This document shows, one piece after another, positions 31,150 to 38,028 of a stretch of DNA of 56,249 nt. A program made the position numbers and the translations under genes. The notes below the pieces were generated by a model, which saw only the letters and a list, made by a program, of their open reading frames with translations, made no database searches and was not told the DNA's origin. The stretch comes from a virus. Where the stretch lies: IMG/VR virus record IMGVR_UViG_3300031857_000228, positions 1 through 56,249 of that record; one strand, given 5' to 3'. The number at the start of each line of letters is the position of its first letter. The stretch's first letter is position 1.

Positions 31150-31241
31150 GCAATAGGAAGCCCGCCACGGGCAAAGCGGGGGCGCGGCAGGGGGTAGGCA
31201 TAGGGGCGCGCCCCGAACGGCTCTAATCGCTTCCCAGTGCC
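31150..31241. ncRNA. Structured element, copy B
   Basis: Shares GGAAGCCCGCCA, AAAGCGGGGG, GGCTCTAATCGC and TCCCAGTG with copy A in order. The inner stem is GGGGCGCG (31179-31186) with CGCGCCCC (31207-31214), differing from A at two positions with matching changes. The outer stem is weaker than in A. Confidence 0.4.
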
Positions 31242-31254
31242 CCTAAACGCGAAC

Positions 31255-31282
31255 GGCCCCCGATCCGGTTGGATCGGGGGCC
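31255..31282 (-). terminator. Strong hairpin after the 31307 gene
   Basis: GGCCCCCGATCC (31255-31266) and its exact complement (31271-31282) pair around GGTT, 25 bases past the minus-strand stop. No T-run follows. Confidence 0.6.
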
Positions 31283-31306
31283 GCGGGGAGCGGGGAGCGG
31301 GGAGCG

Positions 31307-32206
31307 CTACGCTTCGGGGATCATCTCAGAGACCGCATCGGCGGCCGCGGCCAGGAACGCGGCCGGGCCGCTCGCGATCCGGCGCCGCTTCGCGCCGATC
31401 GCACCGTGAAGCTTGACGTAGCGACCCGGCCGGGCCGCGTTGCGCGCCGCACCGTTGCACGCGACACACGCGACGCAGGGGATCGGGGCTTCGGGACGAT
31501 CCGCTTCACAGTGCGACGCGCCTACTTCGGCGAACGCGCGATCGTCCGCCGGGCTTTCGCTTGCGGCGAATACGCGCCATCCCTTCGAGCGGGCCCGCAG
31601 GTAGTCCGCGGGCGACGATACCGAAGCCATGAAATAGCACGACCATTCGACGGGAAGCGTGCGCCACGCCGCGGTGTAGCCCGTGTGTCCGCGCGCTTCG
31701 GCGAGGAGCGCGGCCCAAACTTCGAGCGGCGCGGCCGCGGGATCGCCCTCCATACCCGCCCGGATCCGGGCCCCCGCAAACGTACCAGGAACCCAGCCGA
31801 TCCGGCCGGCTTCCATCTCGCGACGGGCCGCACGCCATGCGGCGGACAACCGCGCCTTGTTCACGTAGCAGTCGCCCTTGCCGCCGCGCGGGATCGAACG
31901 GTGCCCGCAGTCGTCCGGGCACACGGCGCCGTCGGCGCCGGCCTTCCAGGCTTCGATCGGCGGACGATCCTGCCGCATGATCGACACCTGGACCATATCC
32001 CCGGTCTTACCGTTCTCGCTCGGCGCGTTGATCCGATGCGCCACAAGCATAATCGGCGTCGCGTCAAGCGTAGACGCGCCGGACCAAAGCACGATCGTGT
32101 CGTGAAGCTTCGGGGCGCGTGTTGCTTTGCGGACGGCGCGCCATGCGACGCGCCACGGGGCGATCGTGCGGGAACGGGCTTCGGGCTTGCGGACGAGTGC
32201 GGGCAC
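31307..32206 (-). CDS. Conserved phage Cys-rich protein (DUF7227-like), isolated
   Basis: GTG 32206 is chosen because GGAGTCAGCC precedes it, as in the DUF932 gene. The 299-residue protein has KTGDMVQVSIMRQDRPP, then PDDCGHRSIPRGGKGDCYVNK, a pattern I know from a widespread phage protein family (..KTG.m.q..il.....P.ea...G.d..iCg.C.hr.....CYv) with no known activity. A second cysteine group, CVACVAC near residue 255, could complete a metal site. It stands alone between two non-coding, repeat-rich regions. Enzyme, replication or transposition roles are all unproven. Confidence 0.7.
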   Translation of the reverse strand: MPALVRKPEARSRTIAPWRVAWRAVRKATRAPKLHDTIVLWSGASTLDATPIMLVAHRINAPSENGKTGDMVQVSIMRQDRPPIEAWKAGADGAVCPDDCGHRSIPRGGKGDCYVNKARLSAAWRAARREMEAGRIGWVPGTFAGARIRAGMEGDPAAAPLEVWAALLAEARGHTGYTAAWRTLPVEWSCYFMASVSSPADYLRARSKGWRVFAASESPADDRAFAEVGASHCEADRPEAPIPCVACVACNGAARNAARPGRYVKLHGAIGAKRRRIASGPAAFLAAAADAVSEMIPEA

Positions 32207-32249
32207 GGCTGACTCCGAGGACCGGGGGAAGTGAACCGGTCCCGATCCA

Positions 32250-32276
32250 CCTATACCGGGGCGGTTCAGCGCGCAA
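32250..32276 (-). promoter_or_regulatory. Weak promoter candidate for the 32206 gene
   Basis: On the minus strand: TTGCGC (32276-32271) and TATAGG (32255-32250) with a short 15-bp spacer (16 if TTTGCG), about 45 bases before the GTG. Confidence 0.4.
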
Positions 32277-32423
32277 ACAGAACCCTTCGATCTGCCGATC
32301 CGCCGATCCGCCGATCCGCCCGGAAAGCAATAGTCAATCATTCCGGGTAGTTAGCGCGATGTGCTCAATATTTGATATTGACGTGTCAATAGCGGTAGAA
32401 CGCACTGGGAGCGCATTAGAGCG

Positions 32424-32469
32424 CGATCGGCTTCGGGGGTAGGCCCCACTATGGCCGAAGGGCCGATCG
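32424..32469. repeat. Long imperfect hairpin
   Basis: CGATCGGC-TTCGG (32424-32436) pairs with CCGAA-GG-GCCGATCG (32455-32469) with a two-base bulge. Confidence 0.65.
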
Positions 32470-32523
32470 TCGACTGGAGCGCTAAACTAACACTTTCGCA
32501 CTCGCGACGCTTCGAGCCGGTCC

Positions 32524-32611
32524 GGTCCGCCGGTCCGCCGGTCCGCCGGTCCGCCGGTCCGCCGGTCCGCCGGTCCGCCGGTCCGCCGGTCCGCCGGTCC
32601 GCCGGTCCGCC
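32524..32611. repeat. Eleven tandem copies of GGTCCGCC
   Basis: Eleven exact 8-bp units in a row, with related GGTCCGCC phrases also near 30720-30780. There are no spacers, so it is not a CRISPR. Confidence 0.9.
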
Positions 32612-32919
32612 GGTCCGGCCGGAGCTTCGGCGCCGGCGCTCGTGTCCGGCCGGAGCTGCAGGCCGGCGCTCCGGCGCTCGTGTCCGCCCGAACCGCCGGC
32701 GCGCCGGACCGCCCCGCCCCCGGCACCGGACCCCCCGGCGCCGCCGACCCGCCGCCGGCACCGCCGCGCCGCACCAACGACGAAGCGAGCGACGACGCCG
32801 AAACTATTGATGACAATCCATAAGGCACCAACCCGCCGTAGAGTCAATGGGGACCCCAAAGCGAAGAGCGTTCCCCGGACGCGAGCATATTTCTGAATCG
32901 CTATACCGCTGCGGTACGC

Positions 32920-32948
32920 TTGTCATCCCACCACAGCGGTGCTACGCT
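32920..32948 (+). promoter_or_regulatory. Promoter of the HhH gene, leaderless
   Basis: TTGTCA (32920-32925), 17-bp spacer, TACGCT (32943-32948), six bases before ATG 32955. ACCGCTG (32905-32911) and CAGCGGT (32934-32940) are an inverted repeat around the -35. Confidence 0.6.
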
Positions 32949-32954
32949 GCGCCG

Positions 32955-33836
32955 ATGATTCGAGACCTCCCCCTCCCGCTCCGCCTCCGCAACGCCCTGG
33001 CGAAGGCCGGCTTCAACGACGAGCAGCAGCTCAAGGACTGGCTCAGCGGCACGCCGATGCCCGGCCTCGACGACGGCGTCATCCCAGGCGTCGGACCCAC
33101 CGGCATGAAGGCCCTCCGAGACTGGGCGGACGCGGCTAACGCCGCGCCCACCCTGTCTCGCAGCGCTCCGCGTGTCGAGCTGGATGCGTCGTCGCGATGG
33201 AATCCGCCCGCTCTGCCGGCGTTCGACAAGGAAATCCAGCGCCGCAGCGAGGAGTTCCGCGCGCGGGGCGGCTCTGTCGTCGTCGGCGACGGGCGCGGGC
33301 TACTGGCGCTTCGGCTCGAAGTCGACATTCAAGACAGACTCCGGGCGATGATCCCTGTTATCAAGGGGCTGGCGCATGTCAAGGAGCTGGGCGTCGAAGT
33401 TTCGGCAGAAACGGTGGGCCGAATGGCGCTGATCCGGGGCCTCGACGCCCTGGAACGCGCCCACCGCGGCCAGAATCGGCCCGAAACCGCCGAGAAAGAG
33501 GCGAAATCGGCCGATCCGAGCCCCGAAGACGCCGTTCCGACGCCCGATCCCGACGCGGAAGTCCACGAAACGCCGCCGGGCTGGTCGAAATGCGGCCCGA
33601 CGGACAAGATTCCGGTCCCCGAAGCGGTCCTGCACGACTACTACACCCAGAACGGGTGGTCCCGGTACTGGGGAATGGTCGATGGGACGCCGATCTACTT
33701 CTACTGGAGCCCCGAGAAGCGGCTCCAAGACCTCGATCCGTTCCCCGGAAGCGACAAGAGCGGCCGAAAGGTCGCCATTCAAGGCACTCCCTGGGGTCCG
33801 GGCCACGTCGTGCCCGTCAAGTGGGCCAATGCGTAG
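32955..33836 (+). CDS. Helix-hairpin-helix protein (293 aa)
   Basis: The 293-residue protein begins with a helical domain containing IPGVGPTGMKAL (about 43-54), a helix-hairpin-helix motif that binds DNA backbones, as in the RNA polymerase alpha C-terminal domain and repair proteins. The middle has KELGVEVSAETVGRMALIRG, then an acidic Pro-rich linker and an aromatic C-terminal domain (about 230-290). ATG 32955 has no ribosome-binding site but follows the promoter by six bases, so it is probably leaderless. A regulatory role is plausible but not shown. Confidence 0.65.
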   Translation: MIRDLPLPLRLRNALAKAGFNDEQQLKDWLSGTPMPGLDDGVIPGVGPTGMKALRDWADAANAAPTLSRSAPRVELDASSRWNPPALPAFDKEIQRRSEEFRARGGSVVVGDGRGLLALRLEVDIQDRLRAMIPVIKGLAHVKELGVEVSAETVGRMALIRGLDALERAHRGQNRPETAEKEAKSADPSPEDAVPTPDPDAEVHETPPGWSKCGPTDKIPVPEAVLHDYYTQNGWSRYWGMVDGTPIYFYWSPEKRLQDLDPFPGSDKSGRKVAIQGTPWGPGHVVPVKWANA

Positions 33837-33843
33837 CCCGTCA

Positions 33844-33879
33844 GGGCCGGGAGACGCGCGTTCAGCCCGCTCCCGGCCC
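33844..33879. terminator. Bidirectional terminator-like hairpin
   Basis: GGGCCGGGAG (33844-33853) and CTCCCGGCCC (33870-33879) pair exactly, in the gap between two convergent genes. Confidence 0.6.
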
Positions 33880-33891
33880 CTTGAGCGCCGC

Positions 33892-34422
33892 TTAGGCGAC
33901 GCGGATGCCCTCGACGATGAGCAGAGCGGCGTTGTTGCCGCCCGCCCGGACCGTCACGGCGCGGAGCGTCGCGCCCGCGGCCACGGTGGTGAACGCATCG
34001 TCGAGCGTCGAGGCGTACGCGGTGCCCGTGTCCGTCGCGTTGTTCATGCCGTTGGTGATGGCGTTGCCAGTCGTGCCGTTGTGCAGCGTGATGCTGTTGC
34101 CGGCGTTGCCCGCGCCACCCGTCTTGATGTAGCTGACGCCGGTGACGAGGAACTTGTACGGCACGCTGGTGAAGTCCGCGTTGCCGCCCGCAGCGTCAGC
34201 GACCGCGAGGACGAGGCGCACCGGAGCGCCGACCTCGGCGGCCACCAGAGCGCGACTCGCAGCAGGAGCGACCGCAGCCCCGACCGTGGTGTTCGCGATC
34301 TTCGACCCATCGACGATGCTCGAAGCGAGCTTCGCCGCCGTCACCGCGTTCGCGGCGAGGTGCTCCGTGATGACCTCGCCGTACCGAATGAACTTCCGAG
34401 TGATCCAACCATATGCAGCCAT
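33892..34422 (-). CDS. Virion-type structural protein (176 aa)
   Basis: ATG 34422 is preceded by GGAGG; the frame upstream is noise. The 176-residue protein starts MAAYGWITRKFIRYGEVITE and has a phrase ANAVTAAKLASSIVDGSKIANTTVGA of the type found near trimeric fibre or decoration proteins (aaKl..siVdgskI). The rest is Gly/Ala/Thr-rich beta sequence. It is a lone gene between two hairpins and opposite to its neighbours. A virion role is inferred. Confidence 0.65.
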   Translation of the reverse strand: MAAYGWITRKFIRYGEVITEHLAANAVTAAKLASSIVDGSKIANTTVGAAVAPAASRALVAAEVGAPVRLVLAVADAAGGNADFTSVPYKFLVTGVSYIKTGGAGNAGNSITLHNGTTGNAITNGMNNATDTGTAYASTLDDAFTTVAAGATLRAVTVRAGGNNAALLIVEGIRVA

Positions 34423-34451
34423 GACCACCTCCAAGAAACCAGCGGCGCCCC

Positions 34452-34480
34452 TTGCGCACGCTTCATGGCAGCAGTAGTAT
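34452..34480 (+). promoter_or_regulatory. TTGCGC-type late promoter candidate
   Basis: TTGCGC (34452-34457), 17-bp spacer, TAGTAT (34475-34480), then GAGGCGAAT and ATG 34499. The same -35 and spacing occur before the capsid gene. Confidence 0.6.
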
Positions 34481-34498
34481 AGCATCCAAGAGGCGAAT

Positions 34499-34885
34499 AT
34501 GCACGGACCGGCGACGATTCTCATCCTGGCGAAGAAGAAGGCCGGCGGCGGGGGCTACTTCGACCCGATGGCCAACGCCGAGATGGCGATGGGCCCGATG
34601 GAGTACGAGGAAGGCGAGGGCGAGGGCGAGAAGCTCGACCTCGGCAAGATGGACTTCCGCGAGGCGGCGGCCAAGCTCCGCGAGATCGCCGGCCAGCTGG
34701 AGAAGTCGTCCGTGATGCACGGCGAGCAGGCCGCGGCGCTCAAGGCCATCGTCGCCGGTGCCGAGGGTGGCGAGGAAGAGGAGGACGAGGAGGACGAGCC
34801 GACCGGTGAGGAGCCGATGCCCGAGCCTCCGAAGGCCAAGAAGCCGATGCCGGCGTTCCTCAAGCCCAAGCCGATGAAGTACTGA
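34499..34885 (+). CDS. Acidic hypothetical protein (128 aa)
   Basis: The 128-residue product starts with a basic strand (ILILAKKKAGGGG), then two helices rich in Met, Glu and Ala (about 30-90), an extremely acidic run (EEEEDEEDE near 92-100), and a Pro/Lys-rich tail. It may be a scaffold-like or chaperone-like late protein; no family is recognised. It starts the short operon that includes the lytic transglycosylase. Confidence 0.6.
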   Translation: MHGPATILILAKKKAGGGGYFDPMANAEMAMGPMEYEEGEGEGEKLDLGKMDFREAAAKLREIAGQLEKSSVMHGEQAAALKAIVAGAEGGEEEEDEEDEPTGEEPMPEPPKAKKPMPAFLKPKPMKY

Positions 34886-34886
34886 C

Positions 34887-35531
34887 ATGGCTGAAGAGAA
34901 GGCCGGCGAAGAGCCGCCGATCTCCGCGGCGAAGCGCCAAGCGATGGCCGCCGACCGCGTCATGCGGGAGGTGCAGGACTTCCGCGCGGACGACACGGTG
35001 AAAGGCGAAGAGGCAAACCTCGACCGCGCCATGAAGCTGCACGTCGAGCCGAACGAGGGCCTCATCCGCAAGCACGCGGATATGACGGGCATCGACCCAA
35101 AGCTGCTCATGGCCATCATCGCCGTGGAGCAGCGCGGAAACCCGACCCCCGGCAAGTACATGTCGTCGGACGCGGGCGCCGCGGGGATCGCCCAACTCAT
35201 GCCGCTCGTCCAGAAGACGTATGGGGTCAACCCGAGCGACATCGAGGACTCCATTCGCGGCGCCGCCGAGTATCTGCGCGACATGGAGAAGAAGTTCGGC
35301 AGCGACTACCCAGTCCTGGGCGCCGCCTACCACAGCGGCGAGACGAACCTCCGCAGGCACAGCCAGCAGCCGTCTCCGTTTGGGCCGCGGACGCGCGAGT
35401 ACGCGGCGCTGATGAGCATCATGCAGGAGAAGCTCAACCGCGGCGAAGCGGCCGCCAGCTTTCTCGCCAACACCAATCCAACCGAGAAGCTCCGCCAGGA
35501 TCTGCAAGCGGCCGCGAAGGAGAAGAAATGA
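34887..35531 (+). CDS. Virion lytic transglycosylase (SLT/goose-lysozyme-like)
   Basis: The 214-residue protein has the SLT pattern: catalytic Glu81 in IAVEQRGNP, then GIAQLMP at 100-106 and AAYHSGE at about 146-152. About 60 residues of charged sequence precede the domain and a helical tail follows. Such proteins usually open the peptidoglycan during DNA entry as part of the virion. It is encoded in a late plus-strand operon, opposite to the terminase-portal operon. There is no signal peptide. Confidence 0.8.
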   Translation: MAEEKAGEEPPISAAKRQAMAADRVMREVQDFRADDTVKGEEANLDRAMKLHVEPNEGLIRKHADMTGIDPKLLMAIIAVEQRGNPTPGKYMSSDAGAAGIAQLMPLVQKTYGVNPSDIEDSIRGAAEYLRDMEKKFGSDYPVLGAAYHSGETNLRRHSQQPSPFGPRTREYAALMSIMQEKLNRGEAAASFLANTNPTEKLRQDLQAAAKEKK

Positions 35532-35683
35532 GCGACTACTACGACATCCTGAGCCGCCTCAAGAAGAACACCATCGACGCGCAGAAGGAGATGAACGGCG
35601 TTCCCGACAAGAAGAAGCCGGACCTCTCCAAGCTCGTGCAGAAGCCCGTCGTGAAGGTCGGCGTCCGCATCGGCAATCGGTAG
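35528..35683 (+). CDS. Small basic protein with shared N-terminal motif (51 aa)
   Basis: ATG 35528 overlaps the previous stop (ATGA). The 51-residue product starts MSDYYDILSRLKKNTIDAQKEM, similar to the N-termini of the products at 10586, 11477 and 11924 (aromatic pair, then a helix of charged residues). The rest is Lys/Val-rich. The overlap and the shared start support a real gene. Function unknown. Confidence 0.6.
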   Translation: MSDYYDILSRLKKNTIDAQKEMNGVPDKKKPDLSKLVQKPVVKVGVRIGNR

Positions 35684-35723
35684 TCCCGACTACACTTCGT
35701 AGCCGCGGCTCGACGCCTCGGGG

Positions 35724-35739
35724 GCCCCGCCCTCGGGGC
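35724..35739 (+). terminator. Hairpin terminator of the plus operon
   Basis: GCCCCG and CGGGGC pair around CCCT, followed by a T-containing stretch (GTTCTGCGTTTCG). Confidence 0.5.
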
Positions 35740-35770
35740 GTTCTGCGTTTCGTGGCCCCTGAACTGCGAA

Positions 35771-35798
35771 CCGCCGGGAGAGTCGCCCCTCCCGGCGG
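35771..35798 (-). terminator. Hairpin terminator of the packaging operon
   Basis: CCGCCGGGAG (35771-35780) and CTCCCGGCGG (35789-35798) pair exactly, about 90 bases past the minus-strand scaffold stop. Confidence 0.5.
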
Positions 35799-35883
35799 CC
35801 GCATTGACCCTAACACCCCGGAACCAGCCGTATGCTTACGCACCACAGGCCCATGACGACCTTAGCAAAGTCGCTTCGGTCTG

Positions 35884-36768
35884 TCAACGCTTCGGGCTGT
35901 AGAAAGCGCTCTCGTCGGACTGCGCCATGCGCCGCATGGAGTCCATGATCTCCTTGTAGGAGCGGTTGTCCGTCTGCGCCGTTCCCCCGGCCCGGTTCGG
36001 CCCGAGGTTCATCAGGTTCATCGCCTCGGGCACGGGCTCCGGGGCGGGCGGAGGCGCCGCGCCGTACTTGGCGCGGACCATCGTCACGGCGTCTTCGGGA
36101 TCGACACCGCCGGTGCAGAGGACGCAGAAGGCGTAGAACGCCTCGTCGTTGTCGTAGATGTCCGACGCCTCGGACTTCATCCAGTCCTCGACCTCGGTCA
36201 CCGCCTGCTCGACCTGCCGCTCTTCGGCGGCCTTGGCCTCGTACTCGAACTGCTCCAGCCGCTGGCGCAGCTCGTCGCGCTCGCGCTCGGCCGTACCGTA
36301 CTTGCCCGTCCACTCGTCCGCAGCCTTGCGGACCGACTGCTCGTACTCGTCGCGGAGCGTCTGGAGCGCCGCGTCGTGCGCCGCACGAAGCTGGTCGATC
36401 TCCTTCTGCTTCTCCGCCATCGGGTCGGCGTCGCCCGACAGCCAGCGCTGGATGCGCTGCTCGTCGTCGCGAATCTTCGCCTCGCGGCGCTCCAGGTCAC
36501 GACGCCGAGACGCCGTGTCCTGGAACGCCTTGGTGAAGCCGCGCTCGAAGTTCCGGTACTTCGACTCGAAGCCGCGAACGAGGGTGTTGCGGAGCCCGTC
36601 GTCGCCGATGCGCCCGAACCAGTCGGACTTCGTCAGCGCGTCCAGCTCTCCGTTCCAGTCGAAGACCGACGGCGCGTCCTCGGTGAACGAGGCTTCCGCT
36701 TCGCCCCCTTCGGCCGCTTCGGTCTCCTCGTTCAGGGTCTCAGTCTCTTCGTTCTCGGCTTCGAGCAT
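35884..36768 (-). CDS. Scaffolding protein candidate
   Basis: The 294-residue product is highly acidic at the start, then has a long coiled-coil region (about 75-185, with ERREAKIRDDEQRIQRWL and many Glu/Gln/Arg heptads), and a flexible C-terminus ending YSPKR. This composition and its position in the terminase-portal operon are typical of internal scaffolds that guide capsid assembly. No protease motif is present. It starts behind GGAGG at 36768. Confidence 0.7.
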   Translation of the reverse strand: MLEAENEETETLNEETEAAEGGEAEASFTEDAPSVFDWNGELDALTKSDWFGRIGDDGLRNTLVRGFESKYRNFERGFTKAFQDTASRRRDLERREAKIRDDEQRIQRWLSGDADPMAEKQKEIDQLRAAHDAALQTLRDEYEQSVRKAADEWTGKYGTAERERDELRQRLEQFEYEAKAAEERQVEQAVTEVEDWMKSEASDIYDNDEAFYAFCVLCTGGVDPEDAVTMVRAKYGAAPPPAPEPVPEAMNLMNLGPNRAGGTAQTDNRSYKEIMDSMRRMAQSDESAFYSPKR

Positions 36769-36780
36769 CAGTCCTCCGGT

Positions 36781-37281
36781 CTACTTCTTCATCGGCCCAG
36801 GCGTGGGCTCCATCGGGGGAGGCCCGGCCGCGGGGGCCTTCATGCCCTCCGAAGCCATCGCCTTCCGAGCCATCGTGTCCTCGCCGGCGCCGATGTTCTT
36901 CTCCAGCTGCATGCGGAGATTCATGTCCTTCTCCAGCATCATCGCCAGCTCGGCGGGGCTCTTGCCGGCGAGCTTCGGCATCATCTGCGCGGCGTCGTAG
37001 AGCGCCTGGGCCTTCTCGGCCGAGACGCCGAGGGTGTCCGCGAGGACGGCCATCTCGTCGCCCATCTCGCCACCCATCTTGCCGCCCGGAGCGGGGGCCT
37101 TCGCGCCCATCTCGCCGCCCGGAGCGCCCATCTCGCCGCCCTTCGCGGCGCCCTCGATCGCGCCACCCGCAGGAGGCGGGCCGCCACCAGCGTCGAGGAT
37201 CGCCTGGATCTCATCCGCCAGCGGCTTGATGTCGCGGCTGGGCACGATCCCGCCCGCAGGCATCTTGTTCATGTCGGCCAT
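36781..37281 (-). CDS. Met/Gly-rich phage protein (166 aa)
   Basis: The 166-residue product has a middle segment of short GGEMGAPGGEMGAK-like repeats (about 50-76) and a C-terminal helical part with SPAELAMMLEKDMNLRMQLEK. It lies between the scaffold and small portal-side genes, so a minor head or assembly role is likely. No family is recognised. The gene has GGAGA at a good distance from ATG 37281. Confidence 0.6.
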   Translation of the reverse strand: MADMNKMPAGGIVPSRDIKPLADEIQAILDAGGGPPPAGGAIEGAAKGGEMGAPGGEMGAKAPAPGGKMGGEMGDEMAVLADTLGVSAEKAQALYDAAQMMPKLAGKSPAELAMMLEKDMNLRMQLEKNIGAGEDTMARKAMASEGMKAPAAGPPPMEPTPGPMKK

Positions 37282-37343
37282 TGGAATCTCCTAACATGGT
37301 TTGAGTAAACCGGGAAGGTAGAGAAAGAGCGCGACCCGGTTCG

Positions 37344-37574
37344 CTACTCTTCGTCCGGCGATTCGTCCTCGAAGCCGGGGCCCGCAGGCACCAGCTCGAA
37401 CGCGACACGGTGCGACCCGGCGATGAGGATGAGCTTGTTCGGCACGCGCCGCCGCTCTCCCGTCACTCGGTCTTCGAGAACCGAGATGTCCTGCACGTCG
37501 AGCACGCCGGCGACGCGGATGTCGCGCTGCCGCGCCGCGGCCCGACGCTTCGCCTCCGCCAAGTCCGGCTTCAC
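37344..37574 (-). CDS. Hypothetical protein (76 aa)
   Basis: GTG 37574 overlaps the upstream stop (GTGA). The 76-residue product has an Arg-rich helix, then strands (IRVAGVLDVQDISVLEDRV, NKLILIAGSHRVAFELV) and an acidic tail, resembling a small beta domain. No family is recognised. It belongs to the packaging operon. Confidence 0.6.
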   Translation of the reverse strand: MKPDLAEAKRRAAARQRDIRVAGVLDVQDISVLEDRVTGERRRVPNKLILIAGSHRVAFELVPAGPGFEDESPDEE

Positions 37575-38020
37575 GGCGACACTACGGGCTTCGACATGAT
37601 CTTCGTCGCGCGGCCCGCCTTCTCGGCCTCGCCTTCCACGGTGCGCTGGCGCAGCTCGGTCTCGGTGACCCCGTTGCGCTTCTTCGTCTCGTAGGAGCGC
37701 TGGCGGATGGCGTCGATGCGCGCCTGCTTCTGCGACTTCGACTCGCCCTCCAGCTCGATGCGGTGGCCGGGGAAGCGCTGCTGGATGACCGACACGGCGC
37801 GGTCGTAGTCTTCCTTCGTCTCGGCCTTGCCCAGCACGCCCATGTCAACAGCCGTGAAGCTGCCATAGCCATGCCCGCGAACCGAGGGCCCCTGCCCGTG
37901 GCTCCAGTCGATCTTGGTCGCACCACCGCAGAGCGCGCACGCGGGGAGGTGCCCCACGACAACGAACTCGTCGCTGAAGATTGTATCACAGTCGAAGCAG
38001 CGAATGTCGTGAATCGGCAT
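37571..38020 (-). CDS. FmdB-like zinc-ribbon protein (149 aa)
   Basis: The 149-residue product starts MPIHDIRCFDCDTIFSD, with C8, C11, C28 and C31 forming a zinc ribbon like that of FmdB-type regulatory proteins, followed by a helical, charged C-terminus. Such ribbons sit next to portal genes in many podovirus-like phages; their role is unknown. The start at 38020 has an AGGAAAAAAG leader nine bases after the portal stop. Confidence 0.65.
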   Translation of the reverse strand: MPIHDIRCFDCDTIFSDEFVVVGHLPACALCGGATKIDWSHGQGPSVRGHGYGSFTAVDMGVLGKAETKEDYDRAVSVIQQRFPGHRIELEGESKSQKQARIDAIRQRSYETKKRNGVTETELRQRTVEGEAEKAGRATKIMSKPVVSP

Positions 38021-38028
38021 CTTTTTTC

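Larger units (their letters stand above)
30042..31254. other. 1.2-kb non-coding, repeat-rich region (origin or control candidate)
   Basis: No convincing gene lies here on either strand. The left part (30050-30480) is less GC-rich and holds direct repeats CTATACGGAGAGA (near 30244 and 30301) with a related ACGGAGAAGAG (near 30372), and small palindromes at 30398-30410 (CCGTGT/ACACGG), 30441-30452 (TTGAC/GTCAA) and 30461-30477 (ATCTAC/GTAGAT). The middle has a perfect 36-bp palindrome and a 28-bp hairpin. The right part has two copies of a structured element and GC-rich GGCGCCGG runs. This density of iteron-like and inverted repeats suggests a replication origin, a regulatory hub or non-coding RNA. 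Confidence 0.6.
32277..32954. other. Non-coding region with simple repeats and an AT-rich island
   Basis: Between the divergent genes there is no credible coding sequence. It holds three 8-bp units around 32294-32318 (GCCGATCC), a locally AT-rich stretch (about 32326-32400) with TTGAC/GTCAA, a long hairpin (32424-32469), an 8-bp tandem array (32524-32611) and duplicated GGCGCTCGTGTCCG phrases (about 32635 and 32670). The promoter at 32920 ends it. Confidence 0.6.

Noticed and set aside
30050-31254. tRNA or tmRNA in the gene-free region
   Set aside because: No cloverleaf with a T-loop GTTCRANYC-type sequence and acceptor stem could be assembled. The hairpins do not match tRNA geometry.
32524-32611. 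Possible CRISPR array
   Set aside because: Units are 8 bp and directly adjacent, with no spacers and no cas genes in the window apart from a stand-alone Cas4-like nuclease typical of phage recombination.
32451-32810. Open frame made of SAGPPVRR-type repeats
   Set aside because: It is only the translation of the 8-bp tandem array and GC-rich DNA, with no start signal.
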